64,000 nt of DNA, taken from the NCBI GenBank assembly GCA_016712625.1, contig JADJQQ010000001.1, positions 1,708,501 to 1,772,500 of the forward strand, read 5' to 3'. The position numbers were made by a program, and so were the translations under genes. Origin of the DNA: Candidatus Competibacteraceae bacterium (GTDB lineage Bacteria; Pseudomonadota; Gammaproteobacteria; Competibacterales; Competibacteraceae). Of this stretch, positions 16,126 to 24,480 are shown piece by piece. How positions within the stretch are numbered: the stretch's first letter is position 1; every line of letters starts with the position of its first letter. The notes under the pieces were generated by a model. It was not told where the DNA came from and did not search any database. It saw only the letters and a list, made by a program, of their open reading frames with translations.

Positions 16126-16539
16126 GCGGACAGCGCGGCTTCTCGCTGCTTGAAGTGCTGGTCGCCTTCGCCATTCTCAGCCTCTCTCTGGGCGTGCTGC
16201 TGCAAGTCTTCGCCACGGGCCTGCGCAACGCGGGCGTGACTGACGATTACACGCGGGCAACCTTGTATGCTGAATCGATTTTGACCGCGATTGGCAAAGA
16301 GGCCCCCTTAAGTGAAGGCAGTCATTCCGGCCCGATCGACGACCGCTTTTCTTGGCGCAGCACGATAAGCCCTTATGTAGAGGGGATGCCTGACCCCGAA
16401 AAAAACGCAGGTACGCGCTTATCGAATCGGCGTTGAAGTGTTCTGGGACGGCGTGGCGCAAAATCGCTCGGTCATGTTGGAGACGTTGCGGCTGGCGCCG
16501 TTGCAAGCGCCGGATGGGCCACGGAGCCGGCGGCGGTGA
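16122..16539 (+). pseudogene. gspI: Minor pseudopilin GspI, frameshifted at an A7 run
   Basis: The N-terminal part has the pseudopilin signature GFSLLEVLVAFAILSLSLG after a short leader, then ATLYAESILTAIG and PYVEGMPDPE. The frame is lost at seven consecutive adenines (16399-16405) and would end at a stop near 16436. Removing one base restores RAYRIGVEVFWDGVAQ and MLETLRLAPLQAP, the normal GspI C-terminus, ending at 16539, where the stop overlaps the gspJ start (GTGA). GspI is essential in characterised systems and the rest of the operon is intact. Homopolymer sequence error or transcriptional slippage are therefore both more likely than real loss. Confidence 0.85.
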
Positions 16540-17153
16540 TCGTGCCAACCGCCAACCGCCGACCAGGGGGATTCACCTTGCTGGAGCTGCTGGTCGCCCT
16601 CACGTTGATGGGGCTGATCCTGGTTGTGCTCTACAGTGGTTTGCGACTGGCCTTGAACAGCTCGGACAGCGGCGAGCAACGGGCCGAGGCGACCCAGCGG
16701 CTGCGCTTGGTGCAAGAGTTTCTACGCCGCCAATTGGCGCAGTCGATGAGTGTGTTTGAACTTAACGACCAACAGGAGCCGAAGGTGGTTTTTTCCGGCC
16801 AGGCTGATGGCGTCGAATTTGTCGCCCCAATGCTGGCGCAATTGGGCCAGGGTGGTCTGTACCGGATTTGGATTGGCGCTAGCGATGGCCGTCTGCGGAT
16901 GCGTTGGCGGCTGTATCGGCCCAACGATCCCGAACCTGGCGAGGAGCGAGAGACCATATTGCTGGAAGGCGTCTCCACCACGGAATGGGCTTATTTCGGC
17001 CCAGAGCGGGAAAATGATCCGCGGCCGCCCAGTTGGCGCTCTGCATGGTCGAGTTCAGAGCGGCGGCCGTTGCTGGTGCGCTTGAATCTGACGTGGGGCG
17101 ATGAGGCTTGGCCTGATTTGGTGGTCGCGCTCGTGGAAGGGCTGCGGCGATGA
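16536..17153 (+). CDS. gspJ: Minor pseudopilin GspJ
   Basis: A 205-residue minor pseudopilin of the tip complex. The leader is followed by GGFTLLELLVALTLMGLIL with Glu+5. The mature domain contains RAEATQRLRLVQEFLRRQLAQ and SGQADGVEFVAPM, and ends in LLVRLNLTWGDEAWPDLVVA, consistent with GspJ rather than GspH or GspG. Start is GTG at 16536, overlapping the gspI stop; its end overlaps the gspK ATG (ATGA at 17150-17153). Confidence 0.9.
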   Translation: MIVPTANRRPGGFTLLELLVALTLMGLILVVLYSGLRLALNSSDSGEQRAEATQRLRLVQEFLRRQLAQSMSVFELNDQQEPKVVFSGQADGVEFVAPMLAQLGQGGLYRIWIGASDGRLRMRWRLYRPNDPEPGEERETILLEGVSTTEWAYFGPERENDPRPPSWRSAWSSSERRPLLVRLNLTWGDEAWPDLVVALVEGLRR

Positions 17154-18058
17154 GCCCGATGGTTAGCTCTCGTCGCCTCTTCATTCCACAGCGGGGGATG
17201 ATTTTAGTGATCGTGCTGTGGATCGTGACGTTGTTGGCGGTGATGGCCGGCAGCTTCGCCTATTCCATGCGCACCGAAATCCGGTTGGCGCTCGGCGCGG
17301 TGGAGCGGGCGCGGGCCCGCGCCTTGGCCGAAGCGGGCGTGGCCTATGCGATGGCTTGGCAACTTGATCACGACGCCAGCCGAAAGACTTGGCCGCCGAA
17401 CGGCGATCCACGCGAATGGGTCTTCGGCGATGGACGGGTGCGTATTGAAGTCATCAATGCCAATGGGTTAGTGAGCCTGAACACGGCCAGCCCGGATTTG
17501 TTGAAGGCGCTGTTCTCTGGCGTGGGGGTGGATGCCGCTGATCGAGATGCTTTAGTCGAAGCTGTCCTGAATTGGTCAGAGTCGGGTCAGCAGCAAATGC
17601 TCGGTCGCCCCGACCGTGCTGCTGGTCAGTTAAGCGGTCGGTTTCAACCGCGAAAGGCGCGCTTTGAAAGTATTGAAGAATTGCAGCAAGTCGAGGGGAT
17701 GACGAAGGCTATCTACGAGCGAATCGCCGATGAAGTTACCGCCTTTTCAAGCCACCTCGGCGTCAATCCAGAATTTGCCCCCGCGGGCTTATTGCGAGAC
17801 TTGGGGCTAGACGAGCGAGCCGTTGCCGACTATGTTGCCAGTCGCGCCAAGGCGGCGGCTGATGGTTCGCGTCCGCCACCCGTGCCGCGTACCAGCGGCG
17901 AGGGTATTTTTTTTGGTGGACGTACCCCCATTTACCATATAACCGTGGCGGCGGAGCTAGAGTCCGGCACGGTTGTGAAGGTAAAAGCAGTCACTGACTT
18001 GCAAGCGGGGATCATCGCGCAAGATTTAAGAGTGTTTGCCTGGCGAGAGGGGCGTTAG
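17150..18058 (+). CDS. gspK: Minor pseudopilin GspK (tip)
   Basis: A 302-residue tip pseudopilin that forms a complex with GspI and GspJ. The N-terminal hydrophobic segment QRGMILVIVLWIVTLLAVMA lacks Glu+5, as is usual for GspK. It then has RTEIRLALGAVERARARALAEAGVAYAM, best described as the GspK helix, followed by VSLNTASPDLLKALF and FESIEELQQVEGMTKAIYERI, the two SAM-like helical motifs typical of GspK. The tail IYHITVAAELESGTVVKVKAV is the final beta element. Coupled to gspJ by ATGA overlap. Confidence 0.92.
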   Translation: MSPMVSSRRLFIPQRGMILVIVLWIVTLLAVMAGSFAYSMRTEIRLALGAVERARARALAEAGVAYAMAWQLDHDASRKTWPPNGDPREWVFGDGRVRIEVINANGLVSLNTASPDLLKALFSGVGVDAADRDALVEAVLNWSESGQQQMLGRPDRAAGQLSGRFQPRKARFESIEELQQVEGMTKAIYERIADEVTAFSSHLGVNPEFAPAGLLRDLGLDERAVADYVASRAKAAADGSRPPPVPRTSGEGIFFGGRTPIYHITVAAELESGTVVKVKAVTDLQAGIIAQDLRVFAWREGR

Positions 18059-18115
18059 GCTATCATGCGTTGATTTTTGTCGATAGGCCGAAGCGTTTTT
18101 GGAGTTGCTTGGATC

Positions 18116-19192
18116 GTGTCATCGCGCGTGCGGATAGAAAATATTAACCTGCATTGGAGCTGGAGCGCCGCTTGGCGCTGGTGGCGAGAGGGCTTGCTGG
18201 CCTGGTTGCCCGCTGACGTTCGCCAGTGGCTAGCCGGTTCATCCCGACGGCTGGTCATCTTGGCCGATGGAGGTGAACTGATGCTTTTGCGCGAGGAGGG
18301 CGATCAGACGCAGGAACTCGAACGACTGGATGCGGTGACGCCGGACTGGGGCGTGGTGGCGGCATGGTTCAAAAGCGAAAAACCCAGTCAGTTGGTATTG
18401 CGGTTTCCGGCCGATCAAACCCTGCGGAAAACGTTATCCTTGCCGTTGGCGGCTGAGAAAAACCTGCGCCAGGTGGCTGGCTTCGAGATGGATCGGCTGA
18501 CGCCGTTTACCGCCGCCCAGGTTTACTACGATGTGAGCGTAGTGGAACGCCAGCCCGCCGACCGCCGGCTACACGTTAAACTGACCGCCTTGCCGCGCGT
18601 CGGGGTCGATCCGATCTTGACCCAATTGCAGCAACGCGGCTTACAGCTCGACACGCTTGATGTGGTTGGCGGCGCTCCCGATCTCAATTTATTACCGGTG
18701 GAACAGCGCAAGCGGCGTGGGGTATGGGAGCAGCGGTTGCTGGGCGTATTGATTATTGCCGCCTTACTGTTGGTCGCCACGGCCGCGATTCTGCCGATTT
18801 GGCAACAGCGCATGTTGGTGATCGAGACCATGGCTAAAGTCAACCGGCTCCAGCAAGGGGCTAACCAAGTGCTGAACTTGCGCGAGCAGTTGGATCGGAC
18901 CCTGGAGTCTTCCAAGGTCTTGGCCCAGCAGAAACGAACCACCCAGCCTCGGGTGAGCGTATTGCAAGAATTAACGGCTATTCTGCCGGATGACACTTGG
19001 TTGGAGCGGTTGCAGATCAAGGGCGATACCGTGCAAATCATCGGTCAGTCCGCCAAGGCCTCAGCGCTAGTCGGTATCGTGGAATCCTCGGATTTATTGA
19101 GTAACGCCAGTTTTATATCGCCAGTGACCATTGATAGCAGAACTAACAAGGAGCGTTTCTCCTTGGGAGCGCGGATTGCTAAAGAACACTGA
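18116..19192 (+). CDS. gspL: Type II secretion GspL with PilN-like C-terminus
   Basis: A ~358-residue bitopic inner-membrane protein. The N-terminal ~205 residues are cytoplasmic and match the GspL/PilM-like region (LRFPADQTLRKTLSLPLAAEKNLRQVAGFEMDRLTPF in parts). A membrane helix is near 207-228 (LLGVLIIAALLLVATAAILP). A periplasmic PilN-type domain follows with a coiled coil (LQQGANQVLNLREQLDRTLE) and LQELTAILPDDTWLERLQI. This is the GspL version that combines PilM/PilN features. I prefer GTG at 18116 with GGAG upstream; an in-frame TTG at 18077 would add 13 residues. Confidence 0.85.
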   Translation: MSSRVRIENINLHWSWSAAWRWWREGLLAWLPADVRQWLAGSSRRLVILADGGELMLLREEGDQTQELERLDAVTPDWGVVAAWFKSEKPSQLVLRFPADQTLRKTLSLPLAAEKNLRQVAGFEMDRLTPFTAAQVYYDVSVVERQPADRRLHVKLTALPRVGVDPILTQLQQRGLQLDTLDVVGGAPDLNLLPVEQRKRRGVWEQRLLGVLIIAALLLVATAAILPIWQQRMLVIETMAKVNRLQQGANQVLNLREQLDRTLESSKVLAQQKRTTQPRVSVLQELTAILPDDTWLERLQIKGDTVQIIGQSAKASALVGIVESSDLLSNASFISPVTIDSRTNKERFSLGARIAKEH

Positions 19193-19204
19193 TATGGCCG
19201 CCGT

Positions 19205-19795
19205 ATGAAAACAGTCAGTTGGGGACAGCGCTTGGCCGCTTTGTTGCTGCTTGTGTTGTTGTTGGGCGGTGGGCTGTACCTTCTGGCGCAGCGCGTTTGG
19301 ATCGACCGTTACCGTTATTACCAAGGCCACCTGGAGCAACAAACAAACCGTTTGGCGCAGCTGGAGCGGATAACCGCCAGTCGCGACCGCATCCAGCAGT
19401 CGATCACCAGGATCCAGCAAGATCGTAATGCCGCCGCACAGTACCTACCGCAATCCGCCCCGGCCGTGGCCGCCGCCGAGTTGCAGCAACGCGTCAAGTC
19501 AGTCGTCGAGGCGGCGGGAGGAACGTTGCGCAGCACGCAAGTCGCGCCGCCGGCTGAGGAGAGCGGGGCCATCAAGGTGGCGGTCAGCGTCAGCCTGACC
19601 GGCGATACCGAAAGCCTGCAAAAGATTTTATACGAGTTGGAAGCGCAAACTCCGCTATTGTTCGTGGATAATCTGGACGTGACGGCACGGGAAAACCGGC
19701 CGCGGCTTGCCAGTGGGCGACTGGCTAATTACAGCCGGATACAATTGAATGTACAGTTGGAAATTTCGGGTTATTTACGCAAGGGGAAAGCTTGA
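19205..19795 (+). CDS. gspM: Type II secretion GspM-like protein
   Basis: A 196-residue bitopic inner-membrane protein. One membrane helix is near residues 9-29 (RLAALLLLVLLLGGGLYLLA). It is followed by a charged coiled coil (HLEQQTNRLAQLERITASRD, RIQQSITRIQQDRNAA) and a ferredoxin-like periplasmic domain (LQQRVKSVVEAAGGTL, LQKILYELEAQTPLLFVDNL). This is the GspM/PilO-type layout and it partners GspL next door. The 3' end abuts the next gene directly. Confidence 0.82.
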   Translation: MKTVSWGQRLAALLLLVLLLGGGLYLLAQRVWIDRYRYYQGHLEQQTNRLAQLERITASRDRIQQSITRIQQDRNAAAQYLPQSAPAVAAAELQQRVKSVVEAAGGTLRSTQVAPPAEESGAIKVAVSVSLTGDTESLQKILYELEAQTPLLFVDNLDVTARENRPRLASGRLANYSRIQLNVQLEISGYLRKGKA

Positions 19796-20419
19796 GTGTC
19801 GGCCAAAACCGTAGGCCTGCTATTCTGGTTACTCGTTGGCGGACTGGCGGCGGCGGCCGTTTATTGGCAATTGACCCATCCACCGCGCCCGCCCGCGATC
19901 CCCAAGGCAGCGCAAACCACTCCCGGATTGCCGGTGATAGTGCCGACGCCGCCCTTTAAATTGCCGTTACCGGAAAGGTTTGGCGAAATCGTTGCCCGCC
20001 CTGTATTTATCGCGGCTCGTCGGCCGGAGCCGCCAGCGCCGCCGGATGAAGAACCCGCGCCAAAGCCGGTAGCGACTTCCGAGCAGAAATTTCTGCTACT
20101 TGGAGTGATTATAGCGCCGAGCATGCGAGTGGCCTTATTGCGTCCAGAAGAGCCTAATGCCAAAACAGCGCGGGTCAAATTGGGCGAAATGCTGGGGGAA
20201 TGGCGGTTGGAGGCGATCTTTCCGAACCGGGTTGTCATCCGTAAAGACCAGGCAACCCAGGAGTTAGCGCTGGCGCGCCCGAAAAAGCCCGCTGGGTCTC
20301 GCGCCAAACCGGCGTCGGATAGGGATCTGTTGCCGGGGGAAATGCCGGCGGCGCCTCAGCCCGAGGCGTTACCTTCTTCAATCATTCCCCCGCCGCCGCA
20401 ACCGCAAAATGATGGATAA
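19796..20419 (+). CDS. GspC-like clamp protein with HR domain
   Basis: A 207-residue protein starting at GTG immediately after the gspM stop. One N-terminal membrane helix (about 6-25) precedes a proline-rich linker. A compact periplasmic domain (about 95-155: KFLLLGVIIAPSMRVALLRP, RVKLGEMLGEWRLEAIFPNRVVI) resembles the homology region of GspC that touches the secretin. The C-terminus is proline-rich and unstructured. Position between gspM and gspD and the HR-like domain support a GspC function; databases sometimes call this slot GspN, so I leave the symbol open. Confidence 0.7.
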   Translation: MSAKTVGLLFWLLVGGLAAAAVYWQLTHPPRPPAIPKAAQTTPGLPVIVPTPPFKLPLPERFGEIVARPVFIAARRPEPPAPPDEEPAPKPVATSEQKFLLLGVIIAPSMRVALLRPEEPNAKTARVKLGEMLGEWRLEAIFPNRVVIRKDQATQELALARPKKPAGSRAKPASDRDLLPGEMPAAPQPEALPSSIIPPPPQPQNDG

Positions 20420-20427
20420 TTAAATTC

Positions 20428-22785
20428 ATGAGACAGATTTTGTACCCGTTGCCGGTTGGCGCCTTGCTGGCCGTGCTGTTAAGTGCGTGCGCGACGGCGC
20501 CTCCTGAGGAAAAGGGGGCCGAAATGGCCTTTGATAACAGTGGTCCTCGCTTGCGTGCCAGGCCGCTACCTCCCACCGACGCCGCCAGCGTCAATCCAAC
20601 GGCCGCCATCGCGCCTAAAGCCCCACTGATCGTGCCGGGCACGGGTAATTTCATCAATCAGACCGCCATCAGCAAATCCGCCCCCGCCGCCCCCGCCTCG
20701 CCGGGCGAAGTCACCCTGAATTTCGAGGGCGCTGACATTCGTGATGTGGCCAAAGTCATTTTCGATACGCTGAAGGAAAACTACACGGTTGATCCACAGG
20801 TACAAAGCGAAGTGACGGTGCAAACCAGCCGACCGCTGGCGCGGGAGCAGCTGCTGCCGACCTTGGAGACCATCCTGCGCATGAGTAACGCGGTGTTGGT
20901 CCGCGACGGTAGCCTGTATCGGATCGCTCCCGCGACTGGAGCTTCTCAAAAAGGAAATGTCGTGCCGCGATTGAGGGCTGGCGGCGTTGGTTACAATGTC
21001 CGCATCGTGCCGCTGCATTATGTCAGCGCGGCGGAAATGCAGACGATCATTGCCCCTTTTATGCCCGAGGGTGGCGTGTTGCGGGCTGATACCGCGCGCA
21101 ATCTGTTGATTCTCGGTGGTACCCCGCAAGAGCTGGCCAACGCTCAGAGCACCATCGATACCTTTGATGTTAATTGGCTCAAAGGCATGTCGATTGGGAT
21201 GTTCCGGCTGCGCAATGTGGACAGTCAGGCCATGGCGACCAATCTGAATCAGTTGCTGGGGGAAGGTTCTGGAACGCCAATCGCCGGGTTGCTCCGTTTT
21301 GTCCCGCTCAGCAAATTGAATGCGGTGCTGGTGGTGACGCCGCAGGCCGAGTATTTAAAAGAAGTGGCCGTTTGGATTGAGCGGCTAGATGGAGTGGGCG
21401 GCGAACGGCTGTATACGTACCAGATACAAAACAGTCGAGCCGATTACGTCGCCGAATTGCTCAACGGCCTGTTCAATCTAGGCGGTGGGGCCAGCAGTGG
21501 CCGGGGTGGCGAGCTGGCCCCTGGATTGAAATCCGGGCAATTATCCAGCGGTGGAAGCTTTGGCGCCGACGATGGGCTGTCGGCGGGCGGCGGTTCGGGA
21601 TTGGGTGCAAGTTCGTCATCCCAGTTGGGCGGCGGTTCCTTGCAAAGTGGCGCGGCCTCATTGGGTGGTACATCCACATTAGGCGGCTCATCTTCTCTTG
21701 GGCGTTCGTCTTCGTTGGGCGGGGCTTCTTCGCGCAGTGGCTCCAGCCTATCGGCAGGTAGCCGCCGCTCCAGTGGGCGTACCGCCGCTGGCGCATCCGG
21801 CGGCGCCATCGGTTCCGGCGGCCCGGCCGCCGGCATGGAAGAAGTGCGGATCGTCGCCGATACCGAAAATAATTCTCTGCTGATTTGGGCCACCAACCAA
21901 AATTATGAGCGGATCATCAGCACGCTGCAAAAGCTGGATGTGACGCCCCGGCAAGTATTGATCGAAGCGACGATCGCCGAAGTGACCCTGACCGGCACTT
22001 TGCAATATGGCTTACAATGGTTTTTTGAAAATGAACTCGGCTCAAATCAGGATCGCGGCTATACCGGAACGGGTTCGTTGGGAATCGGCAACGATAGCCT
22101 CGGAAAAAATGCCCTTGGCGGTTCTCCCCTTGCTCCCATAGTGCTTCCTTCATCGACGGATGCATTTTCCTATGCTATTACCAACAGTAGGGGTCTGGTG
22201 CGAGGGTTATTAAGAACACTGGCCAACGATTCCAAGGTGAAGGTGCTGTCCTCGCCCCAGGTGATGGTGGTGGACAATCAGAAAGCGCTGATTCGAGTCG
22301 GCACCGATCAGCCGATTCCAGGCGCGACCACCACCACCAATAATGTAACCACATCCGGCGGCATAGATTACAAACCCACCGGCGTGCTGTTGGAAGTGCT
22401 GCCTCGCGTTAATTCCGGCGGTATGGTGAATATGGAGGTCAAGCAAGAAGTGGTCGATGTGGGGCCAATCGATACCGCGACCAGGCAACGTTCGTTTTTG
22501 CAACGCAGCGTGACGAGCAAGGTCTCGGTGCAGGATGGCGAAACGCTCGTGTTGGGTGGCTTGATTCGGGATAATCGCAGTGAATCCCAGGGCGGATTGC
22601 CAGTACTCTATAAGATTCCAGTGTTTGGCGCGTTGTTTGGCTCTACCGCCCAGGTTGTGGATCGAACCGAACTGGTGGTGTTGATTACCCCGCGCGTGGT
22701 GCAAAGCAGTGAGGAAGCTCGTCAAGTCACTGATGAAATCAGACAAAAGATGCGTGAAATCGCTCCCATGGTGCCGGCATCCTGA
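20428..22785 (+). CDS. gspD: Type II secretion outer-membrane secretin GspD
   Basis: A 785-residue secretin forming the outer-membrane channel. The N-terminus is a lipoprotein signal with lipobox LSAC (residues ~18-21 onward), suggesting self-piloting without a GspS partner. N-domains follow: N0 (LNFEGADIRDVAKVIFDTL), N1 and N2 (IVPLHYVSAAEMQTIIAPFM, MFRLRNVDSQAMATNLNQLL) and N3 (YTYQIQNSRADYVAELLNGLF). N3 is split by an unusually long Ser/Gly-rich stretch at about 350-465. The secretin domain has QVLIEATIAEVTLTG, VLSSPQVMVVDNQKALIRVG, TGVLLEVLPRVN and the closing TELVVLITPRVV. It is the last gene of the gsp operon. Confidence 0.95.
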   Translation: MRQILYPLPVGALLAVLLSACATAPPEEKGAEMAFDNSGPRLRARPLPPTDAASVNPTAAIAPKAPLIVPGTGNFINQTAISKSAPAAPASPGEVTLNFEGADIRDVAKVIFDTLKENYTVDPQVQSEVTVQTSRPLAREQLLPTLETILRMSNAVLVRDGSLYRIAPATGASQKGNVVPRLRAGGVGYNVRIVPLHYVSAAEMQTIIAPFMPEGGVLRADTARNLLILGGTPQELANAQSTIDTFDVNWLKGMSIGMFRLRNVDSQAMATNLNQLLGEGSGTPIAGLLRFVPLSKLNAVLVVTPQAEYLKEVAVWIERLDGVGGERLYTYQIQNSRADYVAELLNGLFNLGGGASSGRGGELAPGLKSGQLSSGGSFGADDGLSAGGGSGLGASSSSQLGGGSLQSGAASLGGTSTLGGSSSLGRSSSLGGASSRSGSSLSAGSRRSSGRTAAGASGGAIGSGGPAAGMEEVRIVADTENNSLLIWATNQNYERIISTLQKLDVTPRQVLIEATIAEVTLTGTLQYGLQWFFENELGSNQDRGYTGTGSLGIGNDSLGKNALGGSPLAPIVLPSSTDAFSYAITNSRGLVRGLLRTLANDSKVKVLSSPQVMVVDNQKALIRVGTDQPIPGATTTTNNVTTSGGIDYKPTGVLLEVLPRVNSGGMVNMEVKQEVVDVGPIDTATRQRSFLQRSVTSKVSVQDGETLVLGGLIRDNRSESQGGLPVLYKIPVFGALFGSTAQVVDRTELVVLITPRVVQSSEEARQVTDEIRQKMREIAPMVPAS

Positions 22786-22947
22786 CGCTGTCCGGAGACT
22801 TGTTGTAATATTGCAACTTTGGTTATTATCTTTGATAGGAGTATTATCTTGCGTAGGAAAGATCACGGTAATCCTTGCATTTCGCGGCTGTTCTATTTAT
22901 AAATAATGCAAGTGCTTTTTTGTTGTAAGGATAAAAGCTGTTGCGGA

Positions 22948-22999
22948 AACAACAAAATAATGTTGTTATGTTGACACCAGATAGATTCCCATGTAATCT
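22948..22999 (+). promoter_or_regulatory. Putative promoter with upstream dyad for the 419-aa exported protein
   Basis: In the 285-base gap after gspD there is a perfect TTGACA (22971-22976), a 17-base spacer and TAATCT (22994-22999), a plausible sigma-70 promoter with a weak -10. Directly upstream is a 7-base-arm dyad AACAACA-AAATAA-TGTTGTT (22948-22967), positioned like an operator or activator site. A near-palindrome GTTGTAATATTGCAAC at 22802-22817 lies just after gspD. Confidence 0.45.
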
Positions 23000-23070
23000 C
23001 GCGCTGGTAGTCAGTCTCTGTGTTTTTGTTAAAGTGCTCGTGCGAAGCAACCTAATAGGAGTTACAACAC

Positions 23071-24330
23071 ATGATGGTGAATTTTAAGAAAATTGGTGTG
23101 GCGGCGGCTGTTGCATCTGCCCTTGGCACCATTGGCGCTGCGCAGGCGGCCATCTTGGGGGCACCCGCTGACGCGCTGCTGATCCCTTACGTATTCGCGG
23201 GCGAAACGGCCAAGGGTGTGGTGACCAATACCCTGATCGGCGTCACGGTGGCTGATCCCAACCGCGCTAATCCGACCCAGTTTGTTGATCGGTCAGTGGA
23301 GCCGCCCACCGTTGAGACGATCGGCGTTGGCACCTTATCTCCTTGGTTAAGCAAGTATGCCACCGTAACGGATGGCGTGCCTGATACTGGCTCGCAGTAT
23401 TGTAATGCGGGCGGCGCGTCTCTCCATTGGTACTTCTTCGATATCGATAGCAACGAAGTGGCGGATGGCACCATTCCCGTTACCTGCGAAGATTTCGTGC
23501 GTATCGACTGGAATTTCATCGTTAATAGTAATTTCCCCAGCGCCAAGAACACCCCCGGATATTTGGTGATTGCGGATAACCGTGGCGGCGCCACCAGAGA
23601 TGGCGGCCTGATCCTTTACGGCGCTGCCTATCAGATTCGCGGCAACTGGGCTACCCAGGCGTTTGTTCCGGCCGTGCCGATGGTTGACAGAACCGATGGC
23701 ACCCTCGGTGACGAAGTGACCCGCTCAGGTTCTTTCTTGGCCCAGGTGAACCCGGTTACCGCCGGTGTGTTGCTGCCGAGCGCAAGCACGATTTTAGGTG
23801 GAGCCAATACCTCTCGGTTCAGCTTGCGTTATGTTGCCGACACCGCTGAGACTTCCGCTTTCCCGACTTCCACGACCTTTGTGTTGTGGTTCCCGGATCT
23901 TGGCTATGGCGCCAACATCCGTCAGCGGACCAACATCCTGGTCTTCAACACCGAAGAAGGCGCGGTTTCGGCGACGGTCGATATCCCGCACGAGCTGAAT
24001 CTGGTGCAGGTCGATCCGCTGGCTGACCCAAAGAAGCCTGCGGCGCCCCATACCGCTGTTTTGCGTGATGGCCTGACCCATACTGAGTCTGATCGCGCGG
24101 GCACCACCGCTGTTGGTAGCGCGGTGAACTCGGGCTATGTGTTGTTTGATGTGAGGGATTGGTATGACGCGACCACCGTTGTGGTCGACGGCAATAGCAT
24201 CTCTCAGGCTAACGCGCGCACTACCGAAGGCTCTCGGGCCGGTTTTGCGTACAGCTTGATCAATATCAATACCTCTAACAACGTGCAGACTGAACTGGCC
24301 CACGAGCGTGGTTTGGTTTTCCGGAACTGA
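23071..24330 (+). CDS. Exported protein of unknown function, 419 aa
   Basis: I do not recognise a family. The protein has a clear Sec signal peptide (basic MMVNFKKIG, hydrophobic core, probable cleavage after AAQA near residue 27). The mature part is beta-rich and low in charge, with repeated Gly/Thr/Asn stretches and only two cysteines, in SQYCNAGG and PVTCEDFVRIDW, which could form a disulfide. Segments such as VTNTLIGVTVADP and RTNILVFNTEEGAVSATVDI suggest an all-beta surface or periplasmic protein. AGGAG nine bases before the ATG is a strong ribosome site. It has its own promoter and strong terminator, so it is probably well expressed independently of gspD; it could be a type II secretion substrate. 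Confidence 0.8.
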   Translation: MMVNFKKIGVAAAVASALGTIGAAQAAILGAPADALLIPYVFAGETAKGVVTNTLIGVTVADPNRANPTQFVDRSVEPPTVETIGVGTLSPWLSKYATVTDGVPDTGSQYCNAGGASLHWYFFDIDSNEVADGTIPVTCEDFVRIDWNFIVNSNFPSAKNTPGYLVIADNRGGATRDGGLILYGAAYQIRGNWATQAFVPAVPMVDRTDGTLGDEVTRSGSFLAQVNPVTAGVLLPSASTILGGANTSRFSLRYVADTAETSAFPTSTTFVLWFPDLGYGANIRQRTNILVFNTEEGAVSATVDIPHELNLVQVDPLADPKKPAAPHTAVLRDGLTHTESDRAGTTAVGSAVNSGYVLFDVRDWYDATTVVVDGNSISQANARTTEGSRAGFAYSLININTSNNVQTELAHERGLVFRN

Positions 24331-24385
24331 TCGAATCCGGGCATTGCCAGCAATGCATCATGGAAGACCTTTTTGAAAAAATCCT

Positions 24386-24412
24386 AGCCCTCCGTTCTCG
24401 GAACGCAGGGCT
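24386..24412 (+). other. Hairpin upstream of the terminator
   Basis: AGCCCT (24386-24391) pairs with AGGGCT (24407-24412), with an inner GTTC/GAAC pairing. It lies between the 419-aa gene and the terminator at 24428 and may act with it as a double-hairpin 3' end. Confidence 0.5.
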
Positions 24413-24427
24413 TTAGGTAAGGCAGTT

Positions 24428-24465
24428 AAAGACGGCGTACTTTAGTGCGCCGTCTTTGTTTTTGT
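24428..24465 (+). terminator. Rho-independent terminator
   Basis: A perfect 10-base stem, AAAGACGGCG (24428-24437) with CGCCGTCTTT (24448-24457), has a 10-base loop and is followed by GTTTTTGT. This is a strong intrinsic terminator about 100 bases after the 419-aa gene. Confidence 0.88.
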
Positions 24466-24480
24466 ACCAAGCCAAGGTAA

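Noticed and set aside
16395..16415. Programmed translational frameshift in gspI
   Set aside because: No downstream stimulatory structure is evident and it is not known for this gene; polymerase slippage or sequence error explains the A-run better.
20566..21896. Open frames antisense to gspD
   Set aside because: The Ser/Gly-rich coding stretch gives Pro-rich open frames on the other strand without independent support.
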